From: CAIWHR01 sp963843595 | Lineage (GTDB): Bacteria > Pseudomonadota > Gammaproteobacteria > Burkholderiales > Casimicrobiaceae | Assembly (NCBI GenBank): GCA_963843595.1 | Contig: CAWJLG010000015.1 | Coordinates: forward strand, 434,001-498,000 | Direction: 5' to 3' | Length of the DNA: 64,000 bases | Shown: piece by piece, positions 30,572-39,992 of the stretch | Numbering within the stretch: the stretch's first letter is position 1 | How the letters are laid out: each line of letters begins with the position of its first letter | Notes under the pieces: model-generated | Told to the model about the DNA's origin: nothing | The model's database searches: none | What the model saw: only the letters and a program-made list of their open reading frames with translations | Made by a program: the position numbers and the translations under genes

Positions 30572-31561
30572 TCACTTGTAGTTGCGGATCCTGTCGATGT
30601 TTTCCTGCCCGAACTTCTTGCCGAACTCCGCGTAGGTCGGCGCCAGCGTCGCCTGGAACTTGCTCTTGTCCAGGTTCTCGACGACGTTCATCCCCTTGCT
30701 GCGCAGATCGGCGACGGCCTTTTTCTCGTCCTCGTCGACGCGCGCGCGGTTGGCCTTGACCGCTTCCTTCGCGGCGTCCAGGAACGCCTGCTTGTCGGCC
30801 GCGCTCAACTTGTCCCACTGCGCCTTGTTCATCAGGATCAGCGCCGGCGAATAGACGTGGCCGGTGAGCGACAGGTACTTCTGCACCTGGTCGAGCTTCG
30901 CCGAGGTGATCACCGACAGCGGGTTCTCCTGACCGTCGACCGTGCCCTGCTGGAGCGCGGTGAACACCTCGGTGAACGCCATCGGCGTCGGGATGATGCC
31001 GAACGCCTTGTACGCCTGGATGTGGACCGGGTTTTCCATCGTCCGCATCTTGAGACCCTTGAGGTCGTCGGGAACATTGACCGCGTGCTTGCTGTTGGTC
31101 ATGTGGCGGAATCCGTTTTCCCCCCACGCGAGCGCCACGATGCCTTTGCTCGGGAATTTCTGGAGAAGGTCCTGCCCGATCGGGCCGTCGAGCACGGCGC
31201 GCGCTTGGGCGTAGTCGCGGAACAGGAACGGGATGTCCAGAATCGCCACTTCGGGTACGAAGTTCGGTACCGGTCCCGTCGACGTGAACGTGAGCTCCTG
31301 CGTGCCGAGTTGCACCGCCTCGACCGACTCGCGTTCGGCGCCGAGCGATCCGGAGTAGAACGTCTGGATCTTGTAGCGGCCATTGGTGCGCTTCTCGACT
31401 TCCCGCGCGAAGGTGTCGATCGCCACACCCTGGTGGGAGTTCTGGGCGAGCGAGATGTTGATCTTCATCGTCGTCTGCGCGGCCGCGGGTGCGGCGGCGG
31501 ACAGCGCGACGAACGCGGCGGCGATCGCCGCGAGGGCAGGAAACAGTCGGATCGTGCGCAT
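30572..31561 (-). CDS. dctP: TRAP transporter solute-binding protein (DctP)
   Basis: A 329-residue periplasmic binding protein. A signal peptide ends near residue 28 (APAAAQ). The DctP domain shows the lobe-2 arginine region LKMRTMENPVHIQAYKAFG near 165 and the EVFTALQQGTVDGQENP motif near 200. It is the first gene of the minus-strand TRAP operon. The 217 nt upstream separate it from glcD, which runs the other way and could share regulation. Confidence 0.94.
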   Translation of the reverse strand: MRTIRLFPALAAIAAAFVALSAAAPAAAQTTMKINISLAQNSHQGVAIDTFAREVEKRTNGRYKIQTFYSGSLGAERESVEAVQLGTQELTFTSTGPVPNFVPEVAILDIPFLFRDYAQARAVLDGPIGQDLLQKFPSKGIVALAWGENGFRHMTNSKHAVNVPDDLKGLKMRTMENPVHIQAYKAFGIIPTPMAFTEVFTALQQGTVDGQENPLSVITSAKLDQVQKYLSLTGHVYSPALILMNKAQWDKLSAADKQAFLDAAKEAVKANRARVDEDEKKAVADLRSKGMNVVENLDKSKFQATLAPTYAEFGKKFGQENIDRIRNYK

Positions 31562-31778
31562 GCTGCAAGTCCTCCTCGAGGGGAATTCACGACTGCCATT
31601 GGCAGCGGGAGAGAAAACCGGCGAATTCTAGCAAGTTCCAGCGGCAGGAGCCCGGTCGCCCCGACTTCGCCACCGCGACCGACCCGGCGCGCGACGGTCC
31701 CGGCCGGTCCGGCGTTGTGAAATAATCGACCCTCCCGAATGTGCCCGCGGGGCGCATCCGACCTACCCTCCCACGACG

Positions 31779-33233
31779 ATGCTCGATCCGGCTGTCCACG
31801 CCAAGCTCGCCACCCTCCTGCCGCCGTCGGCATTGCTGACGGCGGCCGAGGACACGAAGCCGTACGAGTGCGATGGCCTGACGATCTACCGGGAACTGCC
31901 CGCTGCGGTCGCGCTTCCCGAGACGGAGGCGCAGGTCGCGGCCATCCTCGAGTTTTGCCACGCGATGCGCATTCCGGTTGTCGCGCGTGGCGCCGGGACG
32001 AGCCTTTCCGGCGGGGCGCTGCCCGAGCGCACGGGGATCGTGCTGTCTCTGGCGAAGTTCAGGAAGATCGTCGCGGTCGACCCGCTGACGCGCACGGCGA
32101 TCGTGCAGCCGGGCGTGCGCAATCTGGCGATCTCGGAAGCCGCGGCGGCGCACGGCCTCTACTACGCGCCCGACCCGTCGTCGCAGATCGCTTGCACGAT
32201 CGGCGGCAACGTCGCCGAGAACGCCGGCGGCGTCCATTGCCTCAAGTACGGACTCACCGTGCACAACGTGCGTCGCGTGCGCGGGGTCCTGATCACCGGC
32301 GAGATCGTCGAGTTTGGCGGCGATGCGCTGGACAGCGCGGGCTACGATCTGCTCGCGCTCGTGAACGGCTCCGAGGGGCTGCTCGCGGTGATCACCGAGG
32401 TCACGGTCAAGCTCACGCCCAAGCCGCTGCTCGCGCAGGTGGCACTGGCCGCGTTCGCCGACGTCGAGCAGGCCGGCGCCGCGGTCGGGGCCGTCATCGG
32501 CGCGGGGATCATTCCGGCCGGACTGGAAATGATGGATCAAGCCGCCACCCGGGCGGTCGAGCAGTACGTACATGCCGACTATCCGCTCGACGCCGCCGCG
32601 GTGCTGCTCGTGGAGTCCGACGGGACACCCGAAGAGGTCGCGGCCGAGATGGCCGAGATCCGGGGCGTGCTCGCGGAAGCGGGCGCGACCGAGATCCGGG
32701 TCTCGAAAGACGAAGCGCAGCGCCTGCTGTTCTGGTCCGGGCGCAAGGCGGCCTTCCCCGCCGTGGGTCGGATCACGCCGGACTACTACTGCATGGACGG
32801 CACGATTCCGCGGCGAGCGCTGCCGCACGTGCTGCAGCGGATCGGCGAGATGTCCGCGGAATTCGGCCTGCCCTGTGCCAACGTGTTCCATGCCGGCGAC
32901 GGCAACCTCCATCCGCTGATCCTGTTCGATGCCAACAAGCCCGGCGAAACGGAACGCACCGAGGCGTTCGGCGCGAAGATCCTCGAGCTCTGCATCGAGG
33001 TCGGCGGCACGGTCACCGGCGAACACGGTGTCGGTGTCGAGAAGCTCGGCGGCATGTGCGTGCAGTTCGCCCCCGCCGAGCTCACGCGGTTTCTCGGCAT
33101 CAAGGCGGCATTCGATTCGGCCGGGCTGCTCAATCCCGGGAAAGGCGTGCCGACGCTGCATCGCTGCGCCGAGATGGGCAAGATGCACGTCCATCACGGG
33201 GCATTGCGCCACCCCGAACTTCCCCGATTCTGA
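31779..33233 (+). CDS. glcD: Glycolate oxidase FAD-binding subunit
   Basis: FAD-linked oxidase of the FAD_binding_4 family, 484 residues, which with GlcE and GlcF oxidises glycolate (and often D-lactate) to feed the respiratory chain. Seen are PVVARGAGTSLSGGALP near 67 (FAD pyrophosphate site), SQIACTIGGNVAENAGG near 135, and the C-terminal metal/substrate histidines in HAGDGNLHPL and TGEHGVG. Normal length (E. coli 499). First gene of a five-gene plus-strand cluster; the next gene is 15 nt on. Confidence 0.92.
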   Translation: MLDPAVHAKLATLLPPSALLTAAEDTKPYECDGLTIYRELPAAVALPETEAQVAAILEFCHAMRIPVVARGAGTSLSGGALPERTGIVLSLAKFRKIVAVDPLTRTAIVQPGVRNLAISEAAAAHGLYYAPDPSSQIACTIGGNVAENAGGVHCLKYGLTVHNVRRVRGVLITGEIVEFGGDALDSAGYDLLALVNGSEGLLAVITEVTVKLTPKPLLAQVALAAFADVEQAGAAVGAVIGAGIIPAGLEMMDQAATRAVEQYVHADYPLDAAAVLLVESDGTPEEVAAEMAEIRGVLAEAGATEIRVSKDEAQRLLFWSGRKAAFPAVGRITPDYYCMDGTIPRRALPHVLQRIGEMSAEFGLPCANVFHAGDGNLHPLILFDANKPGETERTEAFGAKILELCIEVGGTVTGEHGVGVEKLGGMCVQFAPAELTRFLGIKAAFDSAGLLNPGKGVPTLHRCAEMGKMHVHHGALRHPELPRF

Positions 33234-33248
33234 TCAGAGACCTGGCCG

Positions 33249-34673
33249 ATGAACGCACCGGACGAACTCTCCCGCGCGACGCGCGCCCGCCCGGACGCGG
33301 CGGATGTCGTGCACGTGGTTTCGCGGCTCGTGGCGGATTTCGGTGACCGTGCCGCCACAACCCAGGCCATCCGCGACCAGCACAGTCACGGTGAGGGGCT
33401 TGCGGACGCGGCGCTGCCGGACCTCGTCGTCTTCCCGCACAGCAACGATGAGGTCGCGGCGATCGTCGGGCTGTGCAATGTCGCGCACGTGCCGGTGATC
33501 GCGTTCGGGGTCGGCACGTCGCTCGAAGGACACGTCGCCGCGCTCTATGGCGGCGTGTGCATCGATCTGTCGCAGATGAATCGCGTCCTCGAGGTCAACG
33601 CCGGTGATCTCGATTGCCGCGTGCAGGCCGGCGTCACCCGCGAGCAGCTCAATGCGGAGCTCAAGGGCACCGGGCTCTTCTTTCCGATCGATCCGGGCGC
33701 CAACGCGACGATCGGCGGCATGGCCGCCACGCGCGCCTCGGGTACCAATGCGGTGCGCTACGGGACGATGCGCGAGAACGTGCTGGGGCTCACCGTGGTG
33801 ACCGCCGACGGCAGGATCGTGCGCACCGGCGGGCGGGCGCGCAAGTCCGCCGCCGGCTACGATCTCACGCGGCTGTTCGTCGGCGCCGAAGGTACGCTCG
33901 GCGTCATCACCGAGATCCAGCTGCGCCTGTACGGCGTGCCCGAGGCGATCTCGGCGGCCGTGTGCCAGTTCGAAACGCTCGAAGGCGCCGTCGACACCGT
34001 GATCAACGCCATCCAGCACGGCATTCCCGTGGCGCGGATCGAGCTCCTCGACGACGTGCAGATGGACGCCTGCATCCGCTACTCGAAACTCGCGGGCTTC
34101 GCCGTCAAGCCGACGCTGTTCTTCGAGTTCCACGGCAGCGCGGCCGGCGTGGCCGAGCAGGCGGCGACGATGCAGGCGATCACCGCGGAGTTCGGCGGCA
34201 GCGCGTTCGAGTGGGCGACGCAGCCGGAGGACCGCACGCGGCTGTGGAAGGCGCGACACGCGGCGTACTACGCGGCGATGGCGATGAAACCGGGCACCCA
34301 GGGGTTCGCCACCGACGCCTGCGTCCCGATATCGCGACTCGCCGACTGCATCATGGAGACGAAGGCGGACATCGCCACGACCGGACTCACCGCGCCGATC
34401 GTCGGCCACGTCGGCGACGGCAATTTCCACCTCGTCGTGCTGTTCGATCCCGCGGATGCCGGTCAGCGCGCTCAGGCCGAGGCGCTCGCGAAACGCGTGT
34501 CGCTGCGCGCGATCGCGATGGGCGGCACCTGCACCGGCGAGCACGGCATCGGCGTCCACAAGCTCGACGCGCTCGTCGCCGAGCACGGCGAGTCCGTGGA
34601 GCTGATGCGCACGCTGAAGCGCGCATTCGATCCGAACGACATCCTCAATCCGGGCAAGACCGTACCGCTTTGA
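33249..34673 (+). CDS. FAD-binding oxidase, D-lactate dehydrogenase (LDHD)-like
   Basis: A second FAD_binding_4/FAD-oxidase_C protein, 474 residues. It has FGVGTSLEGHVAA near residue 85, the PGANATIGGMAATRASG loop near 145, and C-terminal HVGDGNFHLVV and TGEHGIG metal sites. It resembles D-lactate or D-2-hydroxyglutarate-type dehydrogenases more than GlcD, since the SLEGH form is typical of LDHD. Its place between glcD and glcE suggests joint oxidation of 2-hydroxy acids. The start is an ATG 15 nt after glcD. Confidence 0.88.
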   Translation: MNAPDELSRATRARPDAADVVHVVSRLVADFGDRAATTQAIRDQHSHGEGLADAALPDLVVFPHSNDEVAAIVGLCNVAHVPVIAFGVGTSLEGHVAALYGGVCIDLSQMNRVLEVNAGDLDCRVQAGVTREQLNAELKGTGLFFPIDPGANATIGGMAATRASGTNAVRYGTMRENVLGLTVVTADGRIVRTGGRARKSAAGYDLTRLFVGAEGTLGVITEIQLRLYGVPEAISAAVCQFETLEGAVDTVINAIQHGIPVARIELLDDVQMDACIRYSKLAGFAVKPTLFFEFHGSAAGVAEQAATMQAITAEFGGSAFEWATQPEDRTRLWKARHAAYYAAMAMKPGTQGFATDACVPISRLADCIMETKADIATTGLTAPIVGHVGDGNFHLVVLFDPADAGQRAQAEALAKRVSLRAIAMGGTCTGEHGIGVHKLDALVAEHGESVELMRTLKRAFDPNDILNPGKTVPL

Positions 34674-34687
34674 CCACTTCCCCCGCC

Positions 34688-35365
34688 ATGTACGTCCTCC
34701 ACATCGGCAACAAGAACTACTCGTCGTGGTCGCTGCGCGGCTGGCTCGCGGCGAAACTCTCGAGCGCCCCGTTCGACGAGGTCGTCGTTCAGCTGTCCGG
34801 GACATACAACCCCGACTGGCGCCGGTTCTCGCCGACGGCGCGGGTGCCCGCGCTGCGTGACGGCGAAGTGATCGTGTGGGACTCGCTGGCGATCGCGGAG
34901 TACCTCGCCGAGCGGCACGCCGGGATGTGGCCGGCCGACGCGGTCGCCCGCGCGTGGGCGCGCTGCGTGGCCGCGGAAATGCACGCGGGCTTCTCGCACC
35001 TGCGCAACGACATGACGATGTGCATCCGCGAGCGTGTCGACGTGCGGCCGTGGTCGCCAGGGCTTGCGGCCGACGTCGCCCGCGTGACCGAGATCTGGTC
35101 CGAAGGCCGGCGGCGCTTCGGTGCCGATGGCGCCTTTCTGTGCGGCCGTTTCTCGCTCGCCGATGTTTTCTATGCGCCGGTGGCGTTCCGGTTCCAGACC
35201 TATGGCGTGACGCCCGACGGTGCCGCAGCGGACTATCAACGCGCGCTGCTCGCCCACCCCTTCCTGCGCGAGTGGGAGGCGGCGGCGCTCGCCGAAACGA
35301 CGATCGTCGAGGCCGACGAGCCGCGCCTCCTCTATCGCGACAAGCTCGCAGGCAGGGGCGCATGA
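34688..35365 (+). CDS. Glutathione S-transferase-family protein
   Basis: A 225-residue GST. The N-terminal thioredoxin-like half opens MYVLHIGNKNYSSWSLRGW, with the candidate catalytic Ser/Tyr there, and later has RVPALRDGEVIVWDSLAIAEYLAE, the cis-Pro and glutathione gamma-Glu site. The C-terminal helical half has the N-cap box region GRFSLADVFYAPVAFRF. It sits inside the glc cluster, 14 nt after the LDHD-like gene. Its link to glycolate oxidation is unclear. Confidence 0.88.
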   Translation: MYVLHIGNKNYSSWSLRGWLAAKLSSAPFDEVVVQLSGTYNPDWRRFSPTARVPALRDGEVIVWDSLAIAEYLAERHAGMWPADAVARAWARCVAAEMHAGFSHLRNDMTMCIRERVDVRPWSPGLAADVARVTEIWSEGRRRFGADGAFLCGRFSLADVFYAPVAFRFQTYGVTPDGAAADYQRALLAHPFLREWEAAALAETTIVEADEPRLLYRDKLAGRGA

Positions 35366-35462
35366 CCTCCTCGATCACCGATCCGCCGCACGACCGGCAG
35401 CGCGGTGAATCTCCGCCGGCAGGCGCGACGGCCGCGTCACGACGCGGGGGCGCGGGGCCTAG

Positions 35463-36538
35463 ATGAGCGAAGCGGTGCTTGCCGCGTGGCAGGACGCGAT
35501 TCGCGCCGCGGCGGCGGCCAAGGCCGGCTTGCGCATTCGCGGCGGCGGCACCAAGGATTTCCTCGGGCACCTGGGTGAAGGCGCCACGCTCGACACCAGC
35601 GGCTATGCGGGGATCGTGGACTACGATCCCACCGAACTCGTGATCACGGCGCGCGCCGGCACGCCGCTCGCGGAGATCGAGGCAACGATGCGCGCGCGCG
35701 GGCAGATGCTCGCGTTCGAGCCGCCGCATTTCGGCGCGGCGGCAACGCTGGGCGGCTGCATCGCTGCCGGTCTGTCCGGTCCGCGGCGTGCGTACACCGG
35801 CGCCGTGCGCGACCTCGTGCTGGGCGTGCGTGTCATTGACGGCACGGGCGAGGATCTCACCTTCGGTGGTCGGGTGATGAAGAACGTCGCCGGCTTCGAC
35901 GTCGCGCGGCTGATGACCGGCGCGATGGGCACGCTCGGTGTGCTCGCGGAGGTTTCGCTGAAGTGCCTGCCGCTGCCGAAGGCCGAGGCCACGCGACTCC
36001 TGGAATGCGATGCGGACGAGGCGATCCGGCTGACCAACGCGTGGGGCGGCAAGCCGCTGCCGCTGTCGGCAACGTGCCATCACGCAGGCCGTCTCGCCGT
36101 TCGCCTGTCCGGCGCCGCGCCGGCCGTCGACGCGGCGCTCGCGAAGATCGGCGGCGAGCCGATGGACGACGGCGAGCGCGTTCTGGGCCGGCGTCCGCGA
36201 GCAGACGCATCCGCATTTCGCCGCCGCGAGCCGGCACGCCACTGTGGCGACTGTCGGTGAAGTCGACGGCCCCGCATGCCGATCTGGGCGGCGATCAGCT
36301 GATCGAATGGGGTGGCGCGCTGCGCTGGCTGGCGGCGGGTCCCGGCACCGAGGCGACCCGGGTGCGGGCGTGGGCGCTGGCGCAAGGCGGCCACGCGACG
36401 CTCTTTCGCGCCGCCGACAAAGCGGCGGGGGTGTTCCAGCCGCTGCCGGCCGCGCTGCACGAGCTCCATCGGCGGATCAAGGCGACGTTCGACCCGGCCG
36501 GCATCCTCAATCGGGGCCGGCTCTACCCGGATTTCTGA
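35463..36538 (+). pseudogene. glcE: Glycolate oxidase subunit GlcE, two apparent frame breaks
   Basis: FAD-binding partner of GlcD. The first 237 or so residues read cleanly from the ATG at 35463 and carry RIRGGGTKDFLG, the GAAATLGGCIAAGLSGP loop and the AGFDVARLMTGAMGTLGVL FAD site. The frame then leaves GlcE near 36,175, continues as FWAGVREQTHPHF one base over, and shifts again near 36,230 into LWRLSVKSTAP and the normal tail FDPAGILNRGRLYPDF. Each break is explained by one extra base. Coding sense is good in all three segments, so sequencing error is at least as likely as decay. Confidence 0.85.
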
Positions 36539-36544
36539 CGCGCG

Positions 36545-37793
36545 ATGCAGACTTCACTGGCGCCGTTCATCCGCGACACGCCCGACGGGCAGGAAGCCGA
36601 GGCGATCCTGCGCTCGTGCGTCCATTGCGGCTTCTGCACGGCGACGTGCCCGACGTATCAGTTGCTCGGCGACGAACTCGACGGTCCACGCGGGCGCATC
36701 TACCTCATCAAGCAGGTGCTCGAAGGCGCGCCCGTCACCGGAAAAACCCAGCTCCACCTGGATCGCTGTCTCACCTGCCGGTCGTGCGAGACGACCTGCC
36801 CGAGCGGCGTCCGCTACGGCCGGCTGCTCGACATCGGCCGCCACGTCGTCGACGAGCGCGTCGAGCGCAGCCCCGCCGAAAGGGGCAAGCGGTGGGCGCT
36901 CCTGCGCGGGATGCGGGCGAAATCCCTGTTCGGCGGCGCACTGGCAGTCGGACGAATGTTCCGACCGCTGCTGCCGGCCGAGATCCGGAGCAAGGTGCCC
37001 GCCGCGGCGCCGGCGGGCGCCTGGCCGGCGCCGCGTCATCCCCGCAAGATGCTCGTGCTGGACAGTTGCGTGCAGGGCGCGCTGGCGCCCGTCGATCGAC
37101 GCGGCGATGGCGCGCGTGCTCGACCGGATCGGGATTTCGCTCATCCGCGTCGCGGCCGGCGGCTGTTGCGGTGCGCTGCCGCAGCACCTCGACGCCCAGG
37201 ACGAGGCGCTCGCGGTGGCACGGCGCAACATCGACGCATGGTGGCCGCATCTCGAGCGTGGCGCCGAGGCGATCGTCGTCACCGCGAGCGGCTGCGGCGT
37301 GATGGTGAAGGACTACGGGCATCTGCTGCGGCTCGACCCCGCCTACGCCAGCAAGGCGAAAAGGGTCGCCGAAGCCGCGCGCGACACTGTCGAGGTGATC
37401 GCCTCCGAATGGCCGCGAATCGCGCCCACGGTCGCGATGGACATGGGCACGCAGAAAGTGGCCTTCCACCCGCCGTGCACGCTCCAGCACGGGATGAAGA
37501 TCCGCGGTCAGGTCGAGGAGATCCTGCAGGCGCTCGGCCTCGAACTCACCCGCGTTGTCGACGCGCATCTTTGCTGCGGCTCTGCCGGCACGTACTCGGT
37601 ACTGCAACCCGCGATTGCACAGCAGCTCAAGGCCGCGAAGCTGGCGGCGCTCGAGGCTGGACACCCGGACGTCATCGCCAGCGCGAACATCGGGTGCATG
37701 CTGCATCTGGCCGACGGCGCCAGCCGGCCGGTGCGGCACTGGATCGAGCTGCTCGACGCACGGATGCTCGGCGGCGCGCGGGCGCCGGGCTGA
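36545..37793 (+). pseudogene. glcF: Glycolate oxidase iron-sulfur subunit GlcF, one apparent frame break
   Basis: Iron-sulfur electron carrier of glycolate oxidase. The N-terminal part has two 4Fe-4S motifs, CVHCGFCTATCP and CLTCRSCETTCP, and runs to DSCVQGALAP. One extra base near 37,090 (in GGCGCCCGTCG) then shifts the frame; the remainder continues as SIDAAMARVLDRIG with two CCG-type domains (GGCCGALPQH and CCGSAGTYS). If the extra base is removed the product is about 415 residues, normal for GlcF. It begins 6 nt after glcE. Confidence 0.88.
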
Positions 37794-37820
37794 TCGCGTG
37801 CGTCACGCAGCGAGACTGCG

Positions 37821-38282
37821 ATGAGTGGCAGCGCAAACGCCCCCACGCGACGTGCGGCGTATCGGCACTTTCTCGCCATCCCGACGCGCTGGATGGACAA
37901 CGACAGCTACGGCCACGTGAACAACGTGACCTACTACTCGTATTTCGACACCGTCGTGAACGAGCACCTTATCCGCGCAGGCGGGCTCGACATCGCCGGC
38001 GGCAAGGAGATCGGGCTCGTCGCCGAGACCACGTGCCGCTTTCACAAGTCGCTGACGTTTCCGGAGGTCGTCGACGCGGGCTTGCGCATCGCCAAGCTGG
38101 GGACCTCGTCGGTGACCTACGAGATCGGATTGTTCCGCCACGGCGACGACGAGCCGGCGGCAACCGGTCGCTTCGTGCACGTTTGGGTCGATCGCGCGTC
38201 GCAGCGCCCGGTCCCCGTGCCGCCCGCCATCCGCGCGGTCCTCACGCCGCTCGTCGTCCCGGCCGGCGGAGGCGCGCCTTGA
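37821..38282 (+). CDS. Acyl-CoA thioesterase, YbgC/4HBT family
   Basis: A 153-residue hot-dog thioesterase. The family signature is RWMDNDSYGHVNNVTYYSYFDT, with the catalytic aspartate in the D-x-YGHVNN part near residue 30. Starts 27 nt after glcF. The next gene may begin with a TTGA overlap at its stop. Substrate unknown. Confidence 0.85.
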   Translation: MSGSANAPTRRAAYRHFLAIPTRWMDNDSYGHVNNVTYYSYFDTVVNEHLIRAGGLDIAGGKEIGLVAETTCRFHKSLTFPEVVDAGLRIAKLGTSSVTYEIGLFRHGDDEPAATGRFVHVWVDRASQRPVPVPPAIRAVLTPLVVPAGGGAP

Positions 38283-38311
38283 GCCGCGGCCCGGACCTCA
38301 CGTGCGCGCCG

Positions 38312-38776
38312 ATGGCGGCGGCGACACGCGCGGACGCCGCTGGGCTGCTTGGCCGATTCCTGGCCGCCGACCTGCACTATCGCGCCTCGAGTGCAGTGTA
38401 TGGCGACGGCGGTGCCGACGCCCTCGGGTGCGCGCTCGACCTTTTCCTTGCGCGACCGGACCTGGGTTTCGTCTGGCTCGCGCGGACGGAGGAGGGCGGC
38501 ACGGCGCGCGTCGTCGGGGCGTGTGTCGTCTGCTTCGCGATCTCGACGTCACGCGGCGCGCTGGTCGCCAAGCTCGACGACGTGACGATCGCCGAAGGCT
38601 GGCGCGGACGCGGCGTCGGCACGGCGATGCTGGCCGCGCTGGCCTCCGAGTTGCGGGCACGCGGCGTCACGCGCATCGACTCGTCCTGCCACCGCGACAA
38701 CGGCGGCGCCTGGCGCTTCTACGAGCGGCAGGGATTCCGCGCCCTCGACGAGGAGCGGATTGCGCTGCTGCTGTGA
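38312..38776 (+). CDS. GNAT-family N-acetyltransferase
   Basis: A GNAT protein of 154 residues from the ATG at 38312. Motif A reads VTIAEGWRGRGVGTAMLAALASELRARG, in two parts near residues 95-122, and motif B is GAWRFYERQGF. A TTG at 38279, overlapping the thioesterase stop, is an in-frame alternative that adds 11 residues. The stop overlaps the ispD GTG as GTGA, suggesting cotranscription. Confidence 0.82.
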   Translation: MAAATRADAAGLLGRFLAADLHYRASSAVYGDGGADALGCALDLFLARPDLGFVWLARTEEGGTARVVGACVVCFAISTSRGALVAKLDDVTIAEGWRGRGVGTAMLAALASELRARGVTRIDSSCHRDNGGAWRFYERQGFRALDEERIALLL

Positions 38777-39498
38777 ATCCGACGCGCGCGGCGCACCGGA
38801 TTGCGCTAATCCCCGCCGCCGGGGGCGGCAGCCGCTTCGGCGCGCCGGTGCCGAAGCAGTACGCGCAGCTCGCCGGCCGCCCGCTCATAGCCCGAACGCT
38901 CGACCGGCTCGCCGGTGCCATCGCGCTCGACGCGATCGTCGTCGTGCTCGCGCCGGACGACGCGTGGTACGAAATCCTCGTCGGGCCGCGGCGCGGTGTC
39001 GAAGTCCTGCGCTGCGGCGGCGCGACGCGCGCCGCCTCGGTCGCCAACGCGCTCGCCGCACTTGCCGCACGCTGTGTCGACGACGACTGGGTGCTGGTGC
39101 ACGACGCCGCGCGACCTTGCGTGCCGGTCGACGCCCTGCGCCGACTGGTCGACGAAATCGGCGACGATCCGGTCGGCGGACTGCTCGCAGTTCCGGTGGC
39201 CGATACGCTCAAGCGCGAGGATCCGGTGCGGCGCGGGCGGGTTGGCGCGACCGAGCCTCGCGCCGGCCTCTGGCAGGCGCAGACCCCGCAGATGTTCCGT
39301 TTCGGCGTGTTGCGCACCGCGCTTTCGGCGCCGGCCGCCGCCGCGGCCACCGACGAGGCGCAGGCGGTCGAGGCCCTGTCCCGGCCGGGACCAGGGCCGC
39401 GGCTCGTCACCGGCAGCCCGCTCAACGTCAAGGTCACCTATCCGGCGGACCTGGCCCTCGCCACCGTCATTCTCGAACTTCAGGAGTCCGCACCATGA
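38773..39498 (+). CDS. ispD: 2-C-methyl-D-erythritol 4-phosphate cytidylyltransferase
   Basis: Third step of the MEP isoprenoid pathway: joins CTP and methylerythritol phosphate. 241 residues with the nucleotidyl-transferase loop PAAGGGSRFGAPVPKQY near residue 12, then CGGATRAASV, VHDAARPCV, and QTPQMFR near 175. The GTG start at 38773 overlaps the preceding stop as GTGA; the end overlaps ispF as ATGA. Intact and of normal length. Confidence 0.96.
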   Translation: MNPTRAAHRIALIPAAGGGSRFGAPVPKQYAQLAGRPLIARTLDRLAGAIALDAIVVVLAPDDAWYEILVGPRRGVEVLRCGGATRAASVANALAALAARCVDDDWVLVHDAARPCVPVDALRRLVDEIGDDPVGGLLAVPVADTLKREDPVRRGRVGATEPRAGLWQAQTPQMFRFGVLRTALSAPAAAAATDEAQAVEALSRPGPGPRLVTGSPLNVKVTYPADLALATVILELQESAP

Positions 39499-39992
39499 CC
39501 TTTCGTGTCGGCAACGGGTTCGATGTCCATGCGCTGGTTCCCGGACGCCCGCTGATCCTCGGCGGGGTGGCGATACCGTACGCACGCGGCCTCGAGGGGC
39601 ATTCCGATGCCGATGTGCTGCTGCATGCCGTGTGCGACGCGATCCTCGGTGCGCTTGCGCTGGGCGACATCGGCATGCACTTCCCCGACACCGATCCGCG
39701 ATGGAAGGGTGCCGACAGCCGCACGCTTCTCCGGCACGTTGCGGGGCTCGCCGCAGCGCAAGGATGGGCGATCGGCAATGTCGATGTCACGGTGATCGCG
39801 CAGGCGCCGCGGCTCGCGCCGCACGTCGCGGCAATGCGTGCGAACGTCGCAGTGGACCTGGCGTGCGGTGAGGACCGTATCAGTGTCAAGGCGACGACCA
39901 CGGAACGGCTGGGCTTCACCGGACGCGGCGAAGGTATCGCGGCGCTGGCGACGGCATTGCTCGCGCGCCGCGAGCCGCCGGGCGGGCGCTAG
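39495..39992 (+). CDS. ispF: 2-C-methyl-D-erythritol 2,4-cyclodiphosphate synthase
   Basis: Fifth step of the MEP pathway. 165 residues with zinc ligands in GFDVHAL (Asp, His) and HSDADVLLHA, and the C-terminal TTTERLGFTGRGEGI signature. It overlaps ispD by 4 nt, so the two are translationally coupled. Its stop overlaps the convergent histidine kinase stop by 4 nt at CTAG. Confidence 0.97.
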   Translation: MTFRVGNGFDVHALVPGRPLILGGVAIPYARGLEGHSDADVLLHAVCDAILGALALGDIGMHFPDTDPRWKGADSRTLLRHVAGLAAAQGWAIGNVDVTVIAQAPRLAPHVAAMRANVAVDLACGEDRISVKATTTERLGFTGRGEGIAALATALLARREPPGGR

